A DNA stretch of 64,000 nucleotides from Candidatus Methylopumilus sp. (GTDB lineage Bacteria; Pseudomonadota; Gammaproteobacteria; Burkholderiales; Methylophilaceae). A program made the translations under genes and the position numbers. Shown here one piece after another: positions 40,039 to 49,931 of the stretch. Each line of letters begins with the position of its first letter. Within the stretch, counting starts at the first letter, position 1. The stretch lies in the NCBI GenBank assembly GCA_026399645.1, contig JAPLQN010000059.1, forward strand, positions 34,005 to 98,004, in the 5' to 3' direction. The notes below the pieces were generated by a model. It was not told where the DNA came from and did no database searches. It saw nothing but the letters and a program-made list of their open reading frames with translations.

Positions 40039-40122
40039 GTTAAGTATTTACTTGTTAAGTTATTGAAAATAAAAGACTATTAAATAGCTCGAGACTATCT
40101 TAACCGTGGCCTTACGCGCCAT

Positions 40123-40150
40123 TTGATTTAATTAAAGATGTTGTTATAAT
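40123..40150 (+). promoter_or_regulatory. Strong promoter for trxA (and rho)
   Basis: TTGATT (40123-40128), 16-bp spacer, TATAAT (40145-40150), with the extended -10 TG-n immediately before the -10. It lies about 108 bp before the trxA ATG, leaving a roughly 100-nt leader. The 219-bp gap between the lipoprotein gene and trxA holds only this and no gene that I can see. Confidence 0.7.
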
Positions 40151-40257
40151 GTTTTTCATAGTTTTTTCAAAATATTCAAGTTAGTTCTAAATCCCAAAAT
40201 AAATTGCCCGCAACACTAGCTAGCTTAATTACAGAATTAATCCATTAAAAGGTCATC

Positions 40258-40584
40258 ATGAGTAAAAATATTATCCATTTATCAGACGCAACATTCGAAA
40301 CTGAAGTGCTTCAATCCACTGTTCCTGTTCTTGTTGACTACTGGGCAGAGTGGTGCGGCCCTTGCAAAATGATTGCACCTATTCTTGATGAAATATGTAA
40401 AGACTACGATGGTAAGTTAAAGATTGCTAAACTTAATATCGATGAAAATGCGCAAACACCAGCTAAGTTTGGCATCAGAGGCATTCCTACCTTAATGATT
40501 TTTAAAAATGGCAATGTCGAAGCAACTAAAGTCGGCGCCTTATCAAAGTCACAATTAACAACATTTATCGATAGCAATATCTAA
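40258..40584 (+). CDS. trxA: Thioredoxin 1
   Basis: General cytoplasmic protein-disulfide reductant. 108 aa with the canonical WCGPC active site (C33, C36), the buried Asp in VLVDYWAEW, and the cis-Pro in RGIPTLMIF. No signal peptide. Lies 55 bp upstream of rho; trxA-rho is a conserved pair in proteobacteria. Expressed from the strong promoter at 40123-40150. Confidence 0.97.
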   Translation: MSKNIIHLSDATFETEVLQSTVPVLVDYWAEWCGPCKMIAPILDEICKDYDGKLKIAKLNIDENAQTPAKFGIRGIPTLMIFKNGNVEATKVGALSKSQLTTFIDSNI

Positions 40585-40639
40585 AGTTAACCCCCCCCTT
40601 AAAGCCCCTCAACGTAACACTAATCGGAAAACCCCAAAC
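40585..40639 (+). promoter_or_regulatory. rho: C-rich, G-poor rho leader (rut-like)
   Basis: The 55 bp between trxA and rho contain 22 C but only 5 G, including a run of eight C and two further CCCC runs, in an otherwise AT-rich genome. Unstructured C-rich RNA is what Rho binds (rut), and rho genes are known to be autoregulated by Rho-dependent attenuation in their leader. That makes this a candidate autoregulatory site. Confidence 0.55.
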
Positions 40640-41899
40640 ATGCATTTATCTGAATTAAAACACCTCCCCATTGCACAACTTGTAGAAATGGCGATCACGG
40701 ACGAAATCGAAAATGCGAGCCGTATGAGAAAGCAAGATTTAGTCTTCGCAATCTTAAAAAACAAAGCAAAAAAGGGGGATAGTATTTACGGGGATGGCAC
40801 CTTAGAAGTATTGCAAGATGGGTTTGGATTTTTAAGATCGCCAGATACCTCTTACCTTGCAGGCCCTGATGATATCTATGTGTCACCTTCACAAATTCGT
40901 CGTTTCAATCTTCATACAGGAGATACTATTCAAGGTGAAATTAGAACGCCGAAAGATGGTGAGCGTTACTTTGCGCTTGTAAAAGTAGATGAAGTTAACA
41001 GTGAAGCGCCAGAAAATACAAAGAATAAAATTCTTTTTGAGAACTTAACGCCCTTATTCCCAACGATACCTCTTACGCTTGAAAGAGATATTGGCGGCGA
41101 AGAAAATATTACAAGTCGTGTCATTGATATGATTGCTCCGATTGGAAGAGGTCAGCGCGGCTTGATTGTAGCGAGTCCTAAAAGTGGTAAGACTGTCATG
41201 ATGCAAAATATTGCGCATGCCATCACATCAAATCATCCTGACGTATCTTTAATTGTGCTTCTAATTGATGAGAGACCAGAAGAAGTAACTGAAATGACAA
41301 GGTCTGTAAAAGGTGAAGTTGTTGCATCAACGTTCGATGAACCTGCAACACGTCACGTTCAAGTGGCTGAAATGGTTCTTGAAAAAGCGAAGCGCCTTGT
41401 TGAACATAAAAAAGATGTAGTGATTCTCTTGGATTCCATTACAAGGTTGGCAAGAGCTTACAACACGGTAATTCCCTCATCCGGTAAAGTACTTACTGGC
41501 GGCGTCGATGCTAATGCCCTTCAAAAACCAAAGCGTTTCTTTGGTGCAGCGCGTAATATTGAAGAAGGTGGCTCGCTCACGATCCTTGCAACAGCTTTGA
41601 TTGATACAGGCTCACGCATGGATGACGTGATTTACGAAGAATTTAAAGGTACCGGTAATATGGAAATTCACCTAGATCGTAAAATGGCTGAAAAAAGACT
41701 CTATCCAGCAATTAATGTGAATAAATCAGGCACCCGTAAGGAAGAGCTTCTTATTCCTAAAGATAATTTACAAAAAATATGGGTACTTAGAAAACTTCTA
41801 CACCCTATGGATGACTTGGAAGCGATGGAATTCTTGCTAGACAAGATTAAAGCCACTAAAAATAATAATGACTTCTTTGACAGTATGCGAAGGGGTTAA
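40640..41899 (+). CDS. rho: Transcription termination factor Rho
   Basis: Hexameric RNA-dependent helicase ending transcription at Rho-dependent sites. 419 aa, the same length as E. coli Rho. N-terminal helix bundle and cold-shock-like RNA-binding domain ([13 protein letters not shown], about 56-68), primary-site [10 protein letters not shown], Walker A ASPKSGKT (178-185), Walker [18 protein letters not shown]-loop and R-loop ([12 protein letters not shown]). No insertion is present, unlike Rho of many Actinobacteria. Complete and normal. Confidence 0.98.
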   Translation: MHLSELKHLPIAQLVEMAITDEIENASRMRKQDLVFAILKNKAKKGDSIYGDGTLEVLQDGFGFLRSPDTSYLAGPDDIYVSPSQIRRFNLHTGDTIQGEIRTPKDGERYFALVKVDEVNSEAPENTKNKILFENLTPLFPTIPLTLERDIGGEENITSRVIDMIAPIGRGQRGLIVASPKSGKTVMMQNIAHAITSNHPDVSLIVLLIDERPEEVTEMTRSVKGEVVASTFDEPATRHVQVAEMVLEKAKRLVEHKKDVVILLDSITRLARAYNTVIPSSGKVLTGGVDANALQKPKRFFGAARNIEEGGSLTILATALIDTGSRMDDVIYEEFKGTGNMEIHLDRKMAEKRLYPAINVNKSGTRKEELLIPKDNLQKIWVLRKLLHPMDDLEAMEFLLDKIKATKNNNDFFDSMRRG

Positions 41900-41972
41900 G
41901 ACGTAAAATTGATTGATTTTTGGTCCTAAATCATTGATAATGCGCATCTATTGAACTAAAGTTGGAAAAATT

Positions 41973-42173
41973 ATGAAAGCTGATACACACCCAAATTACT
42001 CTGAAATTAATATCACATGTAGCTGTGGTAATAAATTCAAAACACAATCAACAGCTGTAAAAGACATGAACATTGAAGTTTGCTCACAATGTCATCCTTT
42101 CTATACAGGTAAGCAAAAGATTTTAGATACCGCAGGCCGTGTTGAGAAATTCAAACAAAAATATGGCATGTAA
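41973..42173 (+). CDS. rpmE: 50S ribosomal protein L31 (zinc-binding, type A)
   Basis: A 66-aa ribosomal protein with four Cys Zn ligands (C16, C18, C37, C40), the C+ form, beginning MKADTHPNY. The C+ form is the zinc-dependent primary L31; no C- paralogue is in this window. Follows rho by 73 bp and is closed by a terminator at 42192-42218. Confidence 0.97.
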   Translation: MKADTHPNYSEINITCSCGNKFKTQSTAVKDMNIEVCSQCHPFYTGKQKILDTAGRVEKFKQKYGM

Positions 42174-42191
42174 GGATTCATTCTTATATCA

Positions 42192-42218
42192 AAAGGCAGC
42201 ATAGGCTGCTTTTTTTTT
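42192..42218 (+). terminator. Intrinsic terminator after rpmE
   Basis: Stem AAAGGCAGC / GCTGCTTTT (one G-T pair) with an ATAG loop, followed by eight or more T on the plus strand. It ends 4 bp before the first ATG of the downstream glycosyltransferase gene. Confidence 0.88.
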
Positions 42219-42222
42219 AAAT

Positions 42223-43854
42223 ATGCGATTTCAACTTGAACACGACTGGCAAGATAATATGGCTACCCCTAGAAGTCGTTTGGGTGAGCGTGCCAAAATT
42301 CATTCTTTTGTCGTTTTATGTATTATTTGGGTATTTGCAGGGCTCTTTGGCCATGCGCCTTGGAAGGGCTATGAAACGCAAAGTATCAGTGCGATTCATG
42401 CAGTCCTGAATGGTCATTTATTGGCACCTCTGGCTGCCAGTGAAGATACACTTATCAATCCGCCCCTTTACTATTGGACAGGGGCTATTTTTGGCAAACT
42501 TTTCACACCTTTAATTTCTCTTCATGACGCGAGCAGGATGATCAATGCTTTGTGGATGGGGCTTACCATTCTGATGATAGGTATGCTGAATCGAGAGTTA
42601 TGGGGTATCGGCTTTGGAAGACAAGCGGCTCTCATTTTTATAGGTTCAGTGGGCCTCATATTTAATGTGCATACGCTCATGCCTGGTATTGCAACATTAA
42701 CAGGCCTCACCATGGCATTTTATGGTTTAGCGCTTTCTAAAAGACGCCCTTTTAGATCCGCCATACTTTTAGGTTTTGGTTTGGGCGTGAGCTTTTTATC
42801 AGGCGGAATTGTACCGCTTCTTATTCCTATACTTTCAGCGCTTCTCTTACCTACACTTTTTCAATTATGGCGAACACGTCGCTATGCTCTAGTTCTAAGT
42901 TTAAGTCTTCTTGTGAGCCTACCTTTTTTAATTATATGGCCAACACTTCTATGGTGGTATCAACACGACATATTTATGAAATGGATTAACCATTTCAAAT
43001 TATTTCCAGTACAAAATTATATTTTTTATATGAAAAATCTTTCCTGGTTTGCTTGGCCAGCTCTCCCTCTTGCAATCTGGGGCTTATGGAAATTTAGAGG
43101 CAAGATATGGTCTCAACCTAAATTTCAATTACAGATTATCTTTTTTGTATCTACAATTATTCTGACCGCTTCTTTTGCAAAAACAAATCAAGCATTCTTA
43201 ATGCCATTTCTAATTCCGCTGTCAACAATTGCAGCAGGTAGTATTGAAAATTTAAGAAGAGGCGCTGCAAGCGCACTTAACTGGTTTGGCATCATTTTAT
43301 TTTCAACCATTCTTTTTCTTATTTGGCTTGGCTGGAATGCCATGCTCACAGGCTTCCCTAAAAAAACATATGAGCGTATGCAATTTTTAGCGCAAACCAA
43401 CGAGTCACATTTCAACATTTTTATTTTAATAATTGCGATACTTTTGACGCTGGTTTGGATTTTTTCTTTGGTTAAAACAAGAATTACAAATCGCTCATGC
43501 ACCACGAATTGGTCTATTGGCCTCACGGTGAGTTGGGCGCTCCTTATGGCTTTATGGCTTCCTTGGATTAATCATAAAAAAGATTTCAGCCCACTTTTTT
43601 TATCCATGGGAAAAGTGATGCAAGATAAAACTTGTCTCACGACACACAATATCAATAACGCACAAATTGATTTGATTGATTACTATTTAAATATTAAGTC
43701 GACCAGAGAAGGTGACCGAGGCAATTGTAATTATTTGCTCATTTATCAATTACACAAAAAAGATCTTCCACCGATTGGCGAAAATTGGAAACTGGTATGG
43801 AATGAAAGACAGCCAGGCGATAAAAATAATTACAAATTATTTTATAAGGAGTAA
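42223..43854 (+). CDS. ArnT/PMT-like membrane glycosyltransferase
   Basis: A 543-aa polytopic inner-membrane protein of the GT-C fold (dolichyl/undecaprenyl-phosphate-sugar glycosyltransferase group), about 11 membrane helices and a soluble periplasmic C-terminus (about 455-543). The first periplasmic loop has the family layout, with an acidic residue in GYETQS followed by NPPLYYWTGA, close to the usual (E/D)KPPLxYW. The Asp-Glu of that loop's more common form is Glu-Thr here. Acceptor and sugar are unknown. The ATG at 42223 lacks a good ribosome site; an in-frame ATG at 42259 is an alternative start. Confidence 0.75.
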   Translation: MRFQLEHDWQDNMATPRSRLGERAKIHSFVVLCIIWVFAGLFGHAPWKGYETQSISAIHAVLNGHLLAPLAASEDTLINPPLYYWTGAIFGKLFTPLISLHDASRMINALWMGLTILMIGMLNRELWGIGFGRQAALIFIGSVGLIFNVHTLMPGIATLTGLTMAFYGLALSKRRPFRSAILLGFGLGVSFLSGGIVPLLIPILSALLLPTLFQLWRTRRYALVLSLSLLVSLPFLIIWPTLLWWYQHDIFMKWINHFKLFPVQNYIFYMKNLSWFAWPALPLAIWGLWKFRGKIWSQPKFQLQIIFFVSTIILTASFAKTNQAFLMPFLIPLSTIAAGSIENLRRGAASALNWFGIILFSTILFLIWLGWNAMLTGFPKKTYERMQFLAQTNESHFNIFILIIAILLTLVWIFSLVKTRITNRSCTTNWSIGLTVSWALLMALWLPWINHKKDFSPLFLSMGKVMQDKTCLTTHNINNAQIDLIDYYLNIKSTREGDRGNCNYLLIYQLHKKDLPPIGENWKLVWNERQPGDKNNYKLFYKE

Positions 43855-43858
43855 ATAC

Positions 43859-44071
43859 TCAAAGATGCTTTTGGATTGCATCAATCACAATCACTTCTAG
43901 ACCTTTTCCTGCATTTTTTGCGACATGCTCTTTAATTTGATTACGCATAGGTGGCGCCCAAAATTTAGTTAGATGATTTGCAATTTCTTCTTTTGCTTTT
44001 CCCTGGTCAGGATAGGATTTAAAAAAAGAACCAATTTGGTTAGCCATCGAGACAAGTTGATCAATATTCAT
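43859..44071 (-). CDS. fdsD: NAD-dependent formate dehydrogenase delta subunit
   Basis: A 70-aa protein of the FdsD family, required for activity of soluble FdsABG formate dehydrogenases; its exact role is debated. Recognisable segments are MANQIGSFFKSYPD and KFWAPPMRNQI. It is the last gene of fdsGBACD, 2 bp after fdhD/fdsC, and converges with the glycosyltransferase gene 4 bp away. Confidence 0.93.
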   Translation of the reverse strand: MNIDQLVSMANQIGSFFKSYPDQGKAKEEIANHLTKFWAPPMRNQIKEHVAKNAGKGLEVIVIDAIQKHL

Positions 44072-44073
44072 AA

Positions 44074-44892
44074 TTAATTTTTTGTAACTCTTTCAGTATA
44101 AGTATAAATCACATAATGAGGAGCTCTTGCAAAACCGATCAAACATAGTCCATATTTTAACGCAGATCGAATCGCAAGTCCCGTTGGCGCTGATATGGCA
44201 ATCAGAGTTGATGCGCCTAAGATTACTGTTTTTTGAACCATCTCATAACTCGCGCGGCTAGTAGTAATCACAAAGCCTTTATCATTAAAGCCTTTCTTTT
44301 GAAGGGCACCAATTAACTTATCTAAAGCATTATGTCGACCTACATCTTCACGTACTAATTGAATTTCACCTTGCTCATTTGCCCATGCACATGCATGGGT
44401 AGCACCTGTTTTCTTTTGAAGCGATTGGGTTGCATGAAGCATGTCGAGTGCTTTTATTATCGCACTCTCTTTAATGCTTAACATGTTATCTATCTTTTTG
44501 TCAGGCAATCTTAAGGCTTGATCTAAATTTTCAGCACCACATAAACCGCAGCCAGTTCGGCCAAGAAGATTTCTACGTTTATCTTTTAATGATTGGAATC
44601 GCGCTGATGCAATTTCAATTTGAAGTTCAATGCCCTTTGGCTGATGAATGACTTCTACACCATAGATATCACTTTTATTTTCAACAATGCCTTCTGAAAA
44701 AGAAAATCCTAAAGCAAAATCTTCAAGGTCTGATGGGGAGGCTAGCATCACGGCATGAGATATACCGTTATAGACGAATGCAATCGGCACTTCTTCTGCA
44801 ATGTCATCTTGTTCCATTGCTTTTGCATTACTTTTTAAAACTTCATAAGTCTTAAAACTATGTTCTGTGTCAATAAAAAGATCTTGTGCCAC
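44074..44892 (-). CDS. fdhD: Formate dehydrogenase sulfurtransferase FdhD (FdsC)
   Basis: Delivers sulfur to the molybdenum cofactor before insertion into FdsA, which makes the enzyme active. 272 aa; the sulfur-carrying Cys pair is C115-x2-C118 in GCGLCG, with LVREDVGRHNALDKL and ITTSRASYEMVQK as further family motifs. In Fds operons this gene is called fdsC. It lies 9 bp after fdsA. Confidence 0.95.
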   Translation of the reverse strand: MAQDLFIDTEHSFKTYEVLKSNAKAMEQDDIAEEVPIAFVYNGISHAVMLASPSDLEDFALGFSFSEGIVENKSDIYGVEVIHQPKGIELQIEIASARFQSLKDKRRNLLGRTGCGLCGAENLDQALRLPDKKIDNMLSIKESAIIKALDMLHATQSLQKKTGATHACAWANEQGEIQLVREDVGRHNALDKLIGALQKKGFNDKGFVITTSRASYEMVQKTVILGASTLIAISAPTGLAIRSALKYGLCLIGFARAPHYVIYTYTERVTKN

Positions 44893-44901
44893 TTGTTAAA
44901 T

Positions 44902-47760
44902 CTAATGAATTTTTAATTCTTTAGATTTGCCTGCAAATTCAATTTGCTCTTCACTAAAATATTGGTATTGTTTCTGCCAATCAGATAATTGTGTCACTTT
45001 ATTTACCTGCACAGCTGTCACTTTGAATTCAGGGCAGTTTGTTGCCCAATCTGAATTATCAGTCGTGATGACGTTAGCACCTGATTCAGGATGATGGAAT
45101 GTTGTGTAAATCACACCAGGTTGAACACGGTCTGTAATTTGTGCCCTTAATACAGTCTCGCCTGATCGGCTTACAACACCAACCCAATCACCTGATTTAA
45201 TCGCTCTTTCTTCAGCATCATGCGGGTGAATCTCAACTAAATCTTCCTCATGCCACGCCGTATTTTTCGTTCTTCTTGTCTGAGCACCAACATTATATTG
45301 AGAGAGTATTCTGCCCGTCGTTAGAATAAGTGGATATTTCTGCGTCACTTTTTCGGAAGTGGGTACATATTCAGTAATAATAAATTTACCTTTGCCGCGC
45401 ACGAATTCATCAATATGCATTGTCGGTGTACCAAGAGGATGTTCATCATTACAAGGCCATTGAATACTACCTAATTCATCTAACTTCTTATAACTCACAC
45501 CTCTAAATGTCGGCGTGAGATTTGCAATCTCATCCATGATGTCTGATGCGTGGCTATAGTCCATTTTATAACCTAGCGCGTTTGAAAGCATCTGCGTGAT
45601 CTCCCAATCTTCATATCCATTCTTAGGGGACATTACTTTTCTCACTCTAGAAATACGTCTTTCAGCATTTGTAAATGTGCCATTCTTTTCTAAGAATGAA
45701 GATCCTGGTAAGAATACGTGCGCATACATTGCGGTTTCATTTAAAAATAAATCTTGCACAATGACACACTCCATCGACTCCAATGCATGTGTTACATGCT
45801 GCGTATTAGGATCTGATTGTGCGATGTCTTCGCCTTCACAATAAAGAGCTTTAAATTGTCCTTCGATCGCGACATCTAACATATTAGGAATTCTTAAACC
45901 AGGTTCATTTTGTAATTTAACATCCCATGCTTTTTCAAACAGAGCCAAAGTCGCTTTATCAGATACATGTCGGTAACCTGGGAATTCATGTGGAAACGAT
46001 CCCATGTCGCAAGCACCTTGAACATTATTTTGTCCTCTTAAAGGGTTAACCCCTACACCCTCTCGGCCAATGTTACCAGTCAACATAGCAAGATTAGCAA
46101 TACCCATGACCATCGTTGAGCCTTGGCTATGTTCAGTTACGCCTAATCCGTAATAAATCGCAGCATTGCCACCTTTAGCAAAAAGTTTTGCAGCAGCTCT
46201 TACATCTTTAGCATCCACACCAGTAAATTCACTCATCGCTTCAGGTGAATTTTCAGGCTTAATAATAAAATCTTTCCATGCATTAAATGCATCATCTTCA
46301 CAGCGCGATTTAATGAAAGAATCATCCATGAGTTTTTCAGTGACAATCGTGTGAGCTAATGCATTCACGATAGCAACGTTGGAGCCAGGTTTAAGTTTTA
46401 AATGATAATCAGCTTTAATGTGAGGCGTGTTATCAACAAGATCAATAGCGCGAGGATCAACAATGATAAGCTTCGCACCTTCTCTTAAACGTCTTTTCAT
46501 TTGTGATGCAAAAACAGGATGGCCATCTGTTGGGTTAGCCCCAATAATCATAATCACATCCGAATGCATAACTGAGTCAAAATTTTGCGTGCCTGCAGAC
46601 TCGCCAAGTGTTTGCTTAAGTCCGTAACCTGTAGGTGAATGGCATACACGTGCGCAAGTATCAATATTATTATTACCCAACGCTGCACGGACTAATTTTT
46701 GCACTACATAAACTTCTTCATTCGTACAACGAGAAGATGAGATAGCACCTACCGAATCACGTCCATATTTTTTTTGGATACGCTGCATTTCACTTGCGGC
46801 ATAATTTATAGCTACCTCCCATGTCACTTTTTCCCAAGGGTCATGAATACTTTTACGAATCATAGGTGTCGTAATGCGATCTTTATGTGTCGCGTATCCC
46901 CAAGCAAATCTTCCCTTAACACACGAATGTCCATGATTAGCACCGCCATCTTTATTGGGTGTCATACGAACGACTTCTTCACCTTTCATTTCAGCATGAA
47001 ATGAACAGCCTACACCGCAGTATGCACATGTTGTTGTGACACTATGTTCTGGAACGCCTGCTTCAATAATCGTATTTTCAATGAGGGTTGCCGTTGGACA
47101 TGCTTGCACACATGCACCGCATGAGACACATTCTGAATCTTTAAAATCTTTATTACCGGCTGATACTTTGGAATCAAAACCACGGCCTTGAATAGTCAGT
47201 GCATATGTACCTTGAACTTCTTCACATGCTCTAACACATCTTGAACATACAATGCATTTAGACGGATCAAAAGTAAAATATGGATTCGAAGTATCTTTTT
47301 CGCTCTTTAAATGATTTTTACCTTCGTAGCCGTAACGCACATCTCTTAAACCGACAGCACCTGCCATGTCTTGAAGTTCACAGTCCCCATTTGTAGCGCA
47401 AGTTAAACAATCCAAGGGATGGTCTGAAATGTATAGCTCCATAACACCGCGTCTAATATCAGCAAGTTTAGAAGTTTGTGTATGCACCTTAATACCTTCA
47501 GCGACAGGGGTAGTGCATGAGGCTGGATAACCGCGACGACCTTCAATTTCGACCAAGCAAAGACGACATGAGCCAAAGGGCTCCAAGTTATCTGTGGCAC
47601 ATAACTTAGGCACAGTGACCCCTGAAATAGAGGCTGCATGCATGATGGACGTTCCTTCAGGCACCGAGACAGATACACCATCAATGGTTAACTGAATAGT
47701 CTTGTCTGAAGTTCTTTTTGGCGTTCCAAAATCTTTTACATCATCCATATATTGTCTCAA
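44902..47760 (-). CDS. fdsA: NAD-dependent formate dehydrogenase alpha (catalytic) subunit
   Basis: Molybdenum catalytic subunit (952 aa) oxidising formate to CO2 in the cytoplasm. Domains in order: 2Fe-2S ferredoxin (C54, C65, C68, C82), His-Cys 4Fe-4S (H114, C118, C121, C127), two 4Fe-4S clusters (Cys 169-179 and 211-221), the catalytic-domain 4Fe-4S (C245, C248, C252, C280), then the bis-MGD domain with Mo-ligand Cys373 in CARVCHSP. Cys rather than selenocysteine is used. An in-frame ATG four codons later is an alternative start. It provides NADH from C1 oxidation and lies 27 bp after fdsB. Confidence 0.97.
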   Translation of the reverse strand: MRQYMDDVKDFGTPKRTSDKTIQLTIDGVSVSVPEGTSIMHAASISGVTVPKLCATDNLEPFGSCRLCLVEIEGRRGYPASCTTPVAEGIKVHTQTSKLADIRRGVMELYISDHPLDCLTCATNGDCELQDMAGAVGLRDVRYGYEGKNHLKSEKDTSNPYFTFDPSKCIVCSRCVRACEEVQGTYALTIQGRGFDSKVSAGNKDFKDSECVSCGACVQACPTATLIENTIIEAGVPEHSVTTTCAYCGVGCSFHAEMKGEEVVRMTPNKDGGANHGHSCVKGRFAWGYATHKDRITTPMIRKSIHDPWEKVTWEVAINYAASEMQRIQKKYGRDSVGAISSSRCTNEEVYVVQKLVRAALGNNNIDTCARVCHSPTGYGLKQTLGESAGTQNFDSVMHSDVIMIIGANPTDGHPVFASQMKRRLREGAKLIIVDPRAIDLVDNTPHIKADYHLKLKPGSNVAIVNALAHTIVTEKLMDDSFIKSRCEDDAFNAWKDFIIKPENSPEAMSEFTGVDAKDVRAAAKLFAKGGNAAIYYGLGVTEHSQGSTMVMGIANLAMLTGNIGREGVGVNPLRGQNNVQGACDMGSFPHEFPGYRHVSDKATLALFEKAWDVKLQNEPGLRIPNMLDVAIEGQFKALYCEGEDIAQSDPNTQHVTHALESMECVIVQDLFLNETAMYAHVFLPGSSFLEKNGTFTNAERRISRVRKVMSPKNGYEDWEITQMLSNALGYKMDYSHASDIMDEIANLTPTFRGVSYKKLDELGSIQWPCNDEHPLGTPTMHIDEFVRGKGKFIITEYVPTSEKVTQKYPLILTTGRILSQYNVGAQTRRTKNTAWHEEDLVEIHPHDAEERAIKSGDWVGVVSRSGETVLRAQITDRVQPGVIYTTFHHPESGANVITTDNSDWATNCPEFKVTAVQVNKVTQLSDWQKQYQYFSEEQIEFAGKSKELKIH

Positions 47761-47787
47761 AGTAATTCATTAAGTCAGCCTAGTAGT

Positions 47788-49341
47788 CTATGCCTTGGTC
47801 ACTTTTACATCAACCCCAAAGTCTTTAGGGAAATGATTTAAAGCACTTAAAACAGGGTAAGGCGTCATGCCGCCTAATCCACATAAAGAGCCATTAAGCA
47901 TCGTGTCTGAAAGATCTCGAATTAATGTAGTATGTTTTTCAACATCTTTGCCTGCGATGATATGGTCCATCACTTCCACGCCACGAGTTGAACCTACGCG
48001 ACAAGGGGTACATTTTCCGCAAGATTCAATCGCGCAAAAATCAAAGGCATAACGCGCCATCTTTGCCATATTGACTGTCTCGTCAAACGCCACAATACCG
48101 CCATGACCTAAAATGGCCCAAATTTCAGAAAATTTTTCATAGTCCATCGGCGTATCGAATTGAGACTCAGGCAAATAAGCGCCCAAAGGTCCGCCCACTT
48201 GGACAGCCTTAATCGGCTTGCCTGATAAAGAACCACCACCAAAATCGTAAAGTAGCTCTCTTAAAGTGATACCGAATGCTTTTTCAATCAACCCTGTCCT
48301 TTTTAAATTACCGGCGAGCTGAATAGGAAGTGTGCCACGAGATTTGCCCATACCAAAATCTTGGTAATACTTAGCACCCTTCGCTAAAATAATCGGAACA
48401 GTGGCTAATGAAATCACGTTATTGACTGCGGTAGGCTTACCGAATAAACCTTCAATTGCAGGAAGAGGTGGTTTAAATCTAACCAGCCCTCTTTTGCCTT
48501 CCAAACTTTCTAGTAGTGAAGTTTCTTCCCCACAAATATACGCGCCTGCTGCACGCCTGACTTCTAAATGAAATGCATGACCACTCTTTAGAATATCATC
48601 ACCTAAATAACCTGCGCTTTTAGCTTTTTCTATAGCTTCATTTAAAGTTTTTAATGCGTGAGGATATTCAGAACGTAAATAGATGTAACCTTGTGAAGCA
48701 CCTACAGCAAGGCCTGCAATGATCATCCCTTCAATGAGCACGAAAGGGTCACCTTCCATAATCATCCGATCTGAATAGGTTCCAGAATCACCTTCATCTG
48801 CATTACAGACAATATATTTTTGTGTCGCTTTGGTATCTAAGACTGTTTTCCATTTAATACCCGTCGGAAAAGCAGCGCCACCTCGGCCTCGCAAACCAGA
48901 ATCTGTGACTGTCTGAACGATCCCTTGTGGGTCTAAATTCAGTGCATTTTTTAAACCTTCGAATCCATCATGCTCAATGTATTGATCAATACTGGTGGGT
49001 TCAGTAATACCCATGCGTGCAAAAGTTAAGCGCTCTTGTTTTTTTAACCAATCGATTTCTGATACAAGACCTAATGCAAAAGGATGCTTACCACCTTGAA
49101 TAAAATCTGCATCAAATAATGATTTCACATCATTTGGATTGATAGGACCAAAACCTATACGGCCTTCTACTGTTTCCACTTCAACCAATGTTTCTAACCA
49201 AAATAATCCACGTGAACTATTACGTACGATTTGAATATCTAGTTTTCTAGCTTGGGCTTCTTTTGATATGGCTTCTGCAACTTGATTTGCACCAAGAGAT
49301 AAGGCTGCAGAATCTTTCGATACAAAAATTTTAATGCTCAT
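47788..49341 (-). CDS. fdsB: NAD-dependent formate dehydrogenase beta subunit (FMN/NAD)
   Basis: NuoF-like subunit that carries FMN and reduces NAD+. 517 aa: an N-terminal thioredoxin-like 2Fe-2S-type fold region (about 1-105), then the flavoprotein with [13 protein letters not shown] and [16 protein letters not shown], and the C-terminal 4Fe-4S motif CGKCTPC. Overlaps fdsG by 4 bp. Together with FdsA and FdsG it forms the soluble dehydrogenase. Confidence 0.97.
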   Translation of the reverse strand: MSIKIFVSKDSAALSLGANQVAEAISKEAQARKLDIQIVRNSSRGLFWLETLVEVETVEGRIGFGPINPNDVKSLFDADFIQGGKHPFALGLVSEIDWLKKQERLTFARMGITEPTSIDQYIEHDGFEGLKNALNLDPQGIVQTVTDSGLRGRGGAAFPTGIKWKTVLDTKATQKYIVCNADEGDSGTYSDRMIMEGDPFVLIEGMIIAGLAVGASQGYIYLRSEYPHALKTLNEAIEKAKSAGYLGDDILKSGHAFHLEVRRAAGAYICGEETSLLESLEGKRGLVRFKPPLPAIEGLFGKPTAVNNVISLATVPIILAKGAKYYQDFGMGKSRGTLPIQLAGNLKRTGLIEKAFGITLRELLYDFGGGSLSGKPIKAVQVGGPLGAYLPESQFDTPMDYEKFSEIWAILGHGGIVAFDETVNMAKMARYAFDFCAIESCGKCTPCRVGSTRGVEVMDHIIAGKDVEKHTTLIRDLSDTMLNGSLCGLGGMTPYPVLSALNHFPKDFGVDVKVTKA

Positions 49342-49859
49342 GATGCGCGCTTTAAATCTGAAATAAGTTGATCTATTTTTTTACTATCTACGCGTCCATA
49401 TACCTCTTCATCGATCATTACTGAAGGAGAGCATGCACAGTTCCCTAAACAATAGATGGGCTCCAGAGTAATGACGCCATCAGAAGTGGTTTCATGAAAA
49501 TCAATACCAAGATGCTTTTTAATATGCAATTCAAGCATCTCACTTCCCATTGCCTGACAAGATTCTGCGCGACAAACTTGGAGGATATGGCGGCCGGGTT
49601 TATGCGATCTAAAATGATGGTAAAAAGTTACAACGCCATGGACTTCTGCAACTGACAAGCTAAGTGCGATGGAAATTAAAGGGTAGGCGATTTCTGGAAC
49701 AAACCCTAAGTCGTCCTGAATAGCGTGTAAAAGAGGCAATAAAGCGCCAGGCATAGATTGATACTGCAAAATATGCTGATTAATAATCTTATAGTCTTGA
49801 GGATTTAAGACAAAGTCTTCCAAAGATATCTCCAGTTTTTTCCTGAACACTTGCTTCAA
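49338..49859 (-). CDS. fdsG: NAD-dependent formate dehydrogenase gamma subunit (2Fe-2S)
   Basis: NuoE-like subunit of 173 aa carrying one 2Fe-2S cluster bound by CRAESC and CLGNCAC in the thioredoxin-like C-terminal half. First gene of fdsGBACD. Its promoter must lie in the 72-bp gap shared with the divergent molybdopterin oxidoreductase gene. The LysR-type regulator fdsR that accompanies fds in some organisms is not next to it. Confidence 0.96.
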   Translation of the reverse strand: MKQVFRKKLEISLEDFVLNPQDYKIINQHILQYQSMPGALLPLLHAIQDDLGFVPEIAYPLISIALSLSVAEVHGVVTFYHHFRSHKPGRHILQVCRAESCQAMGSEMLELHIKKHLGIDFHETTSDGVITLEPIYCLGNCACSPSVMIDEEVYGRVDSKKIDQLISDLKRAS

Positions 49860-49931
49860 TAACTAAAGCTAGTATTATAAATTACCGAGATGTTTTTCAC
49901 TTAAGTAATTTCATGATTGGGGAGCTGAAAG

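Noticed and set aside
40591..40598. C8 run as a phase-variation switch
   Set aside because: It lies between genes, not in a reading frame, and the wider C-rich context is better explained as a Rho binding leader.
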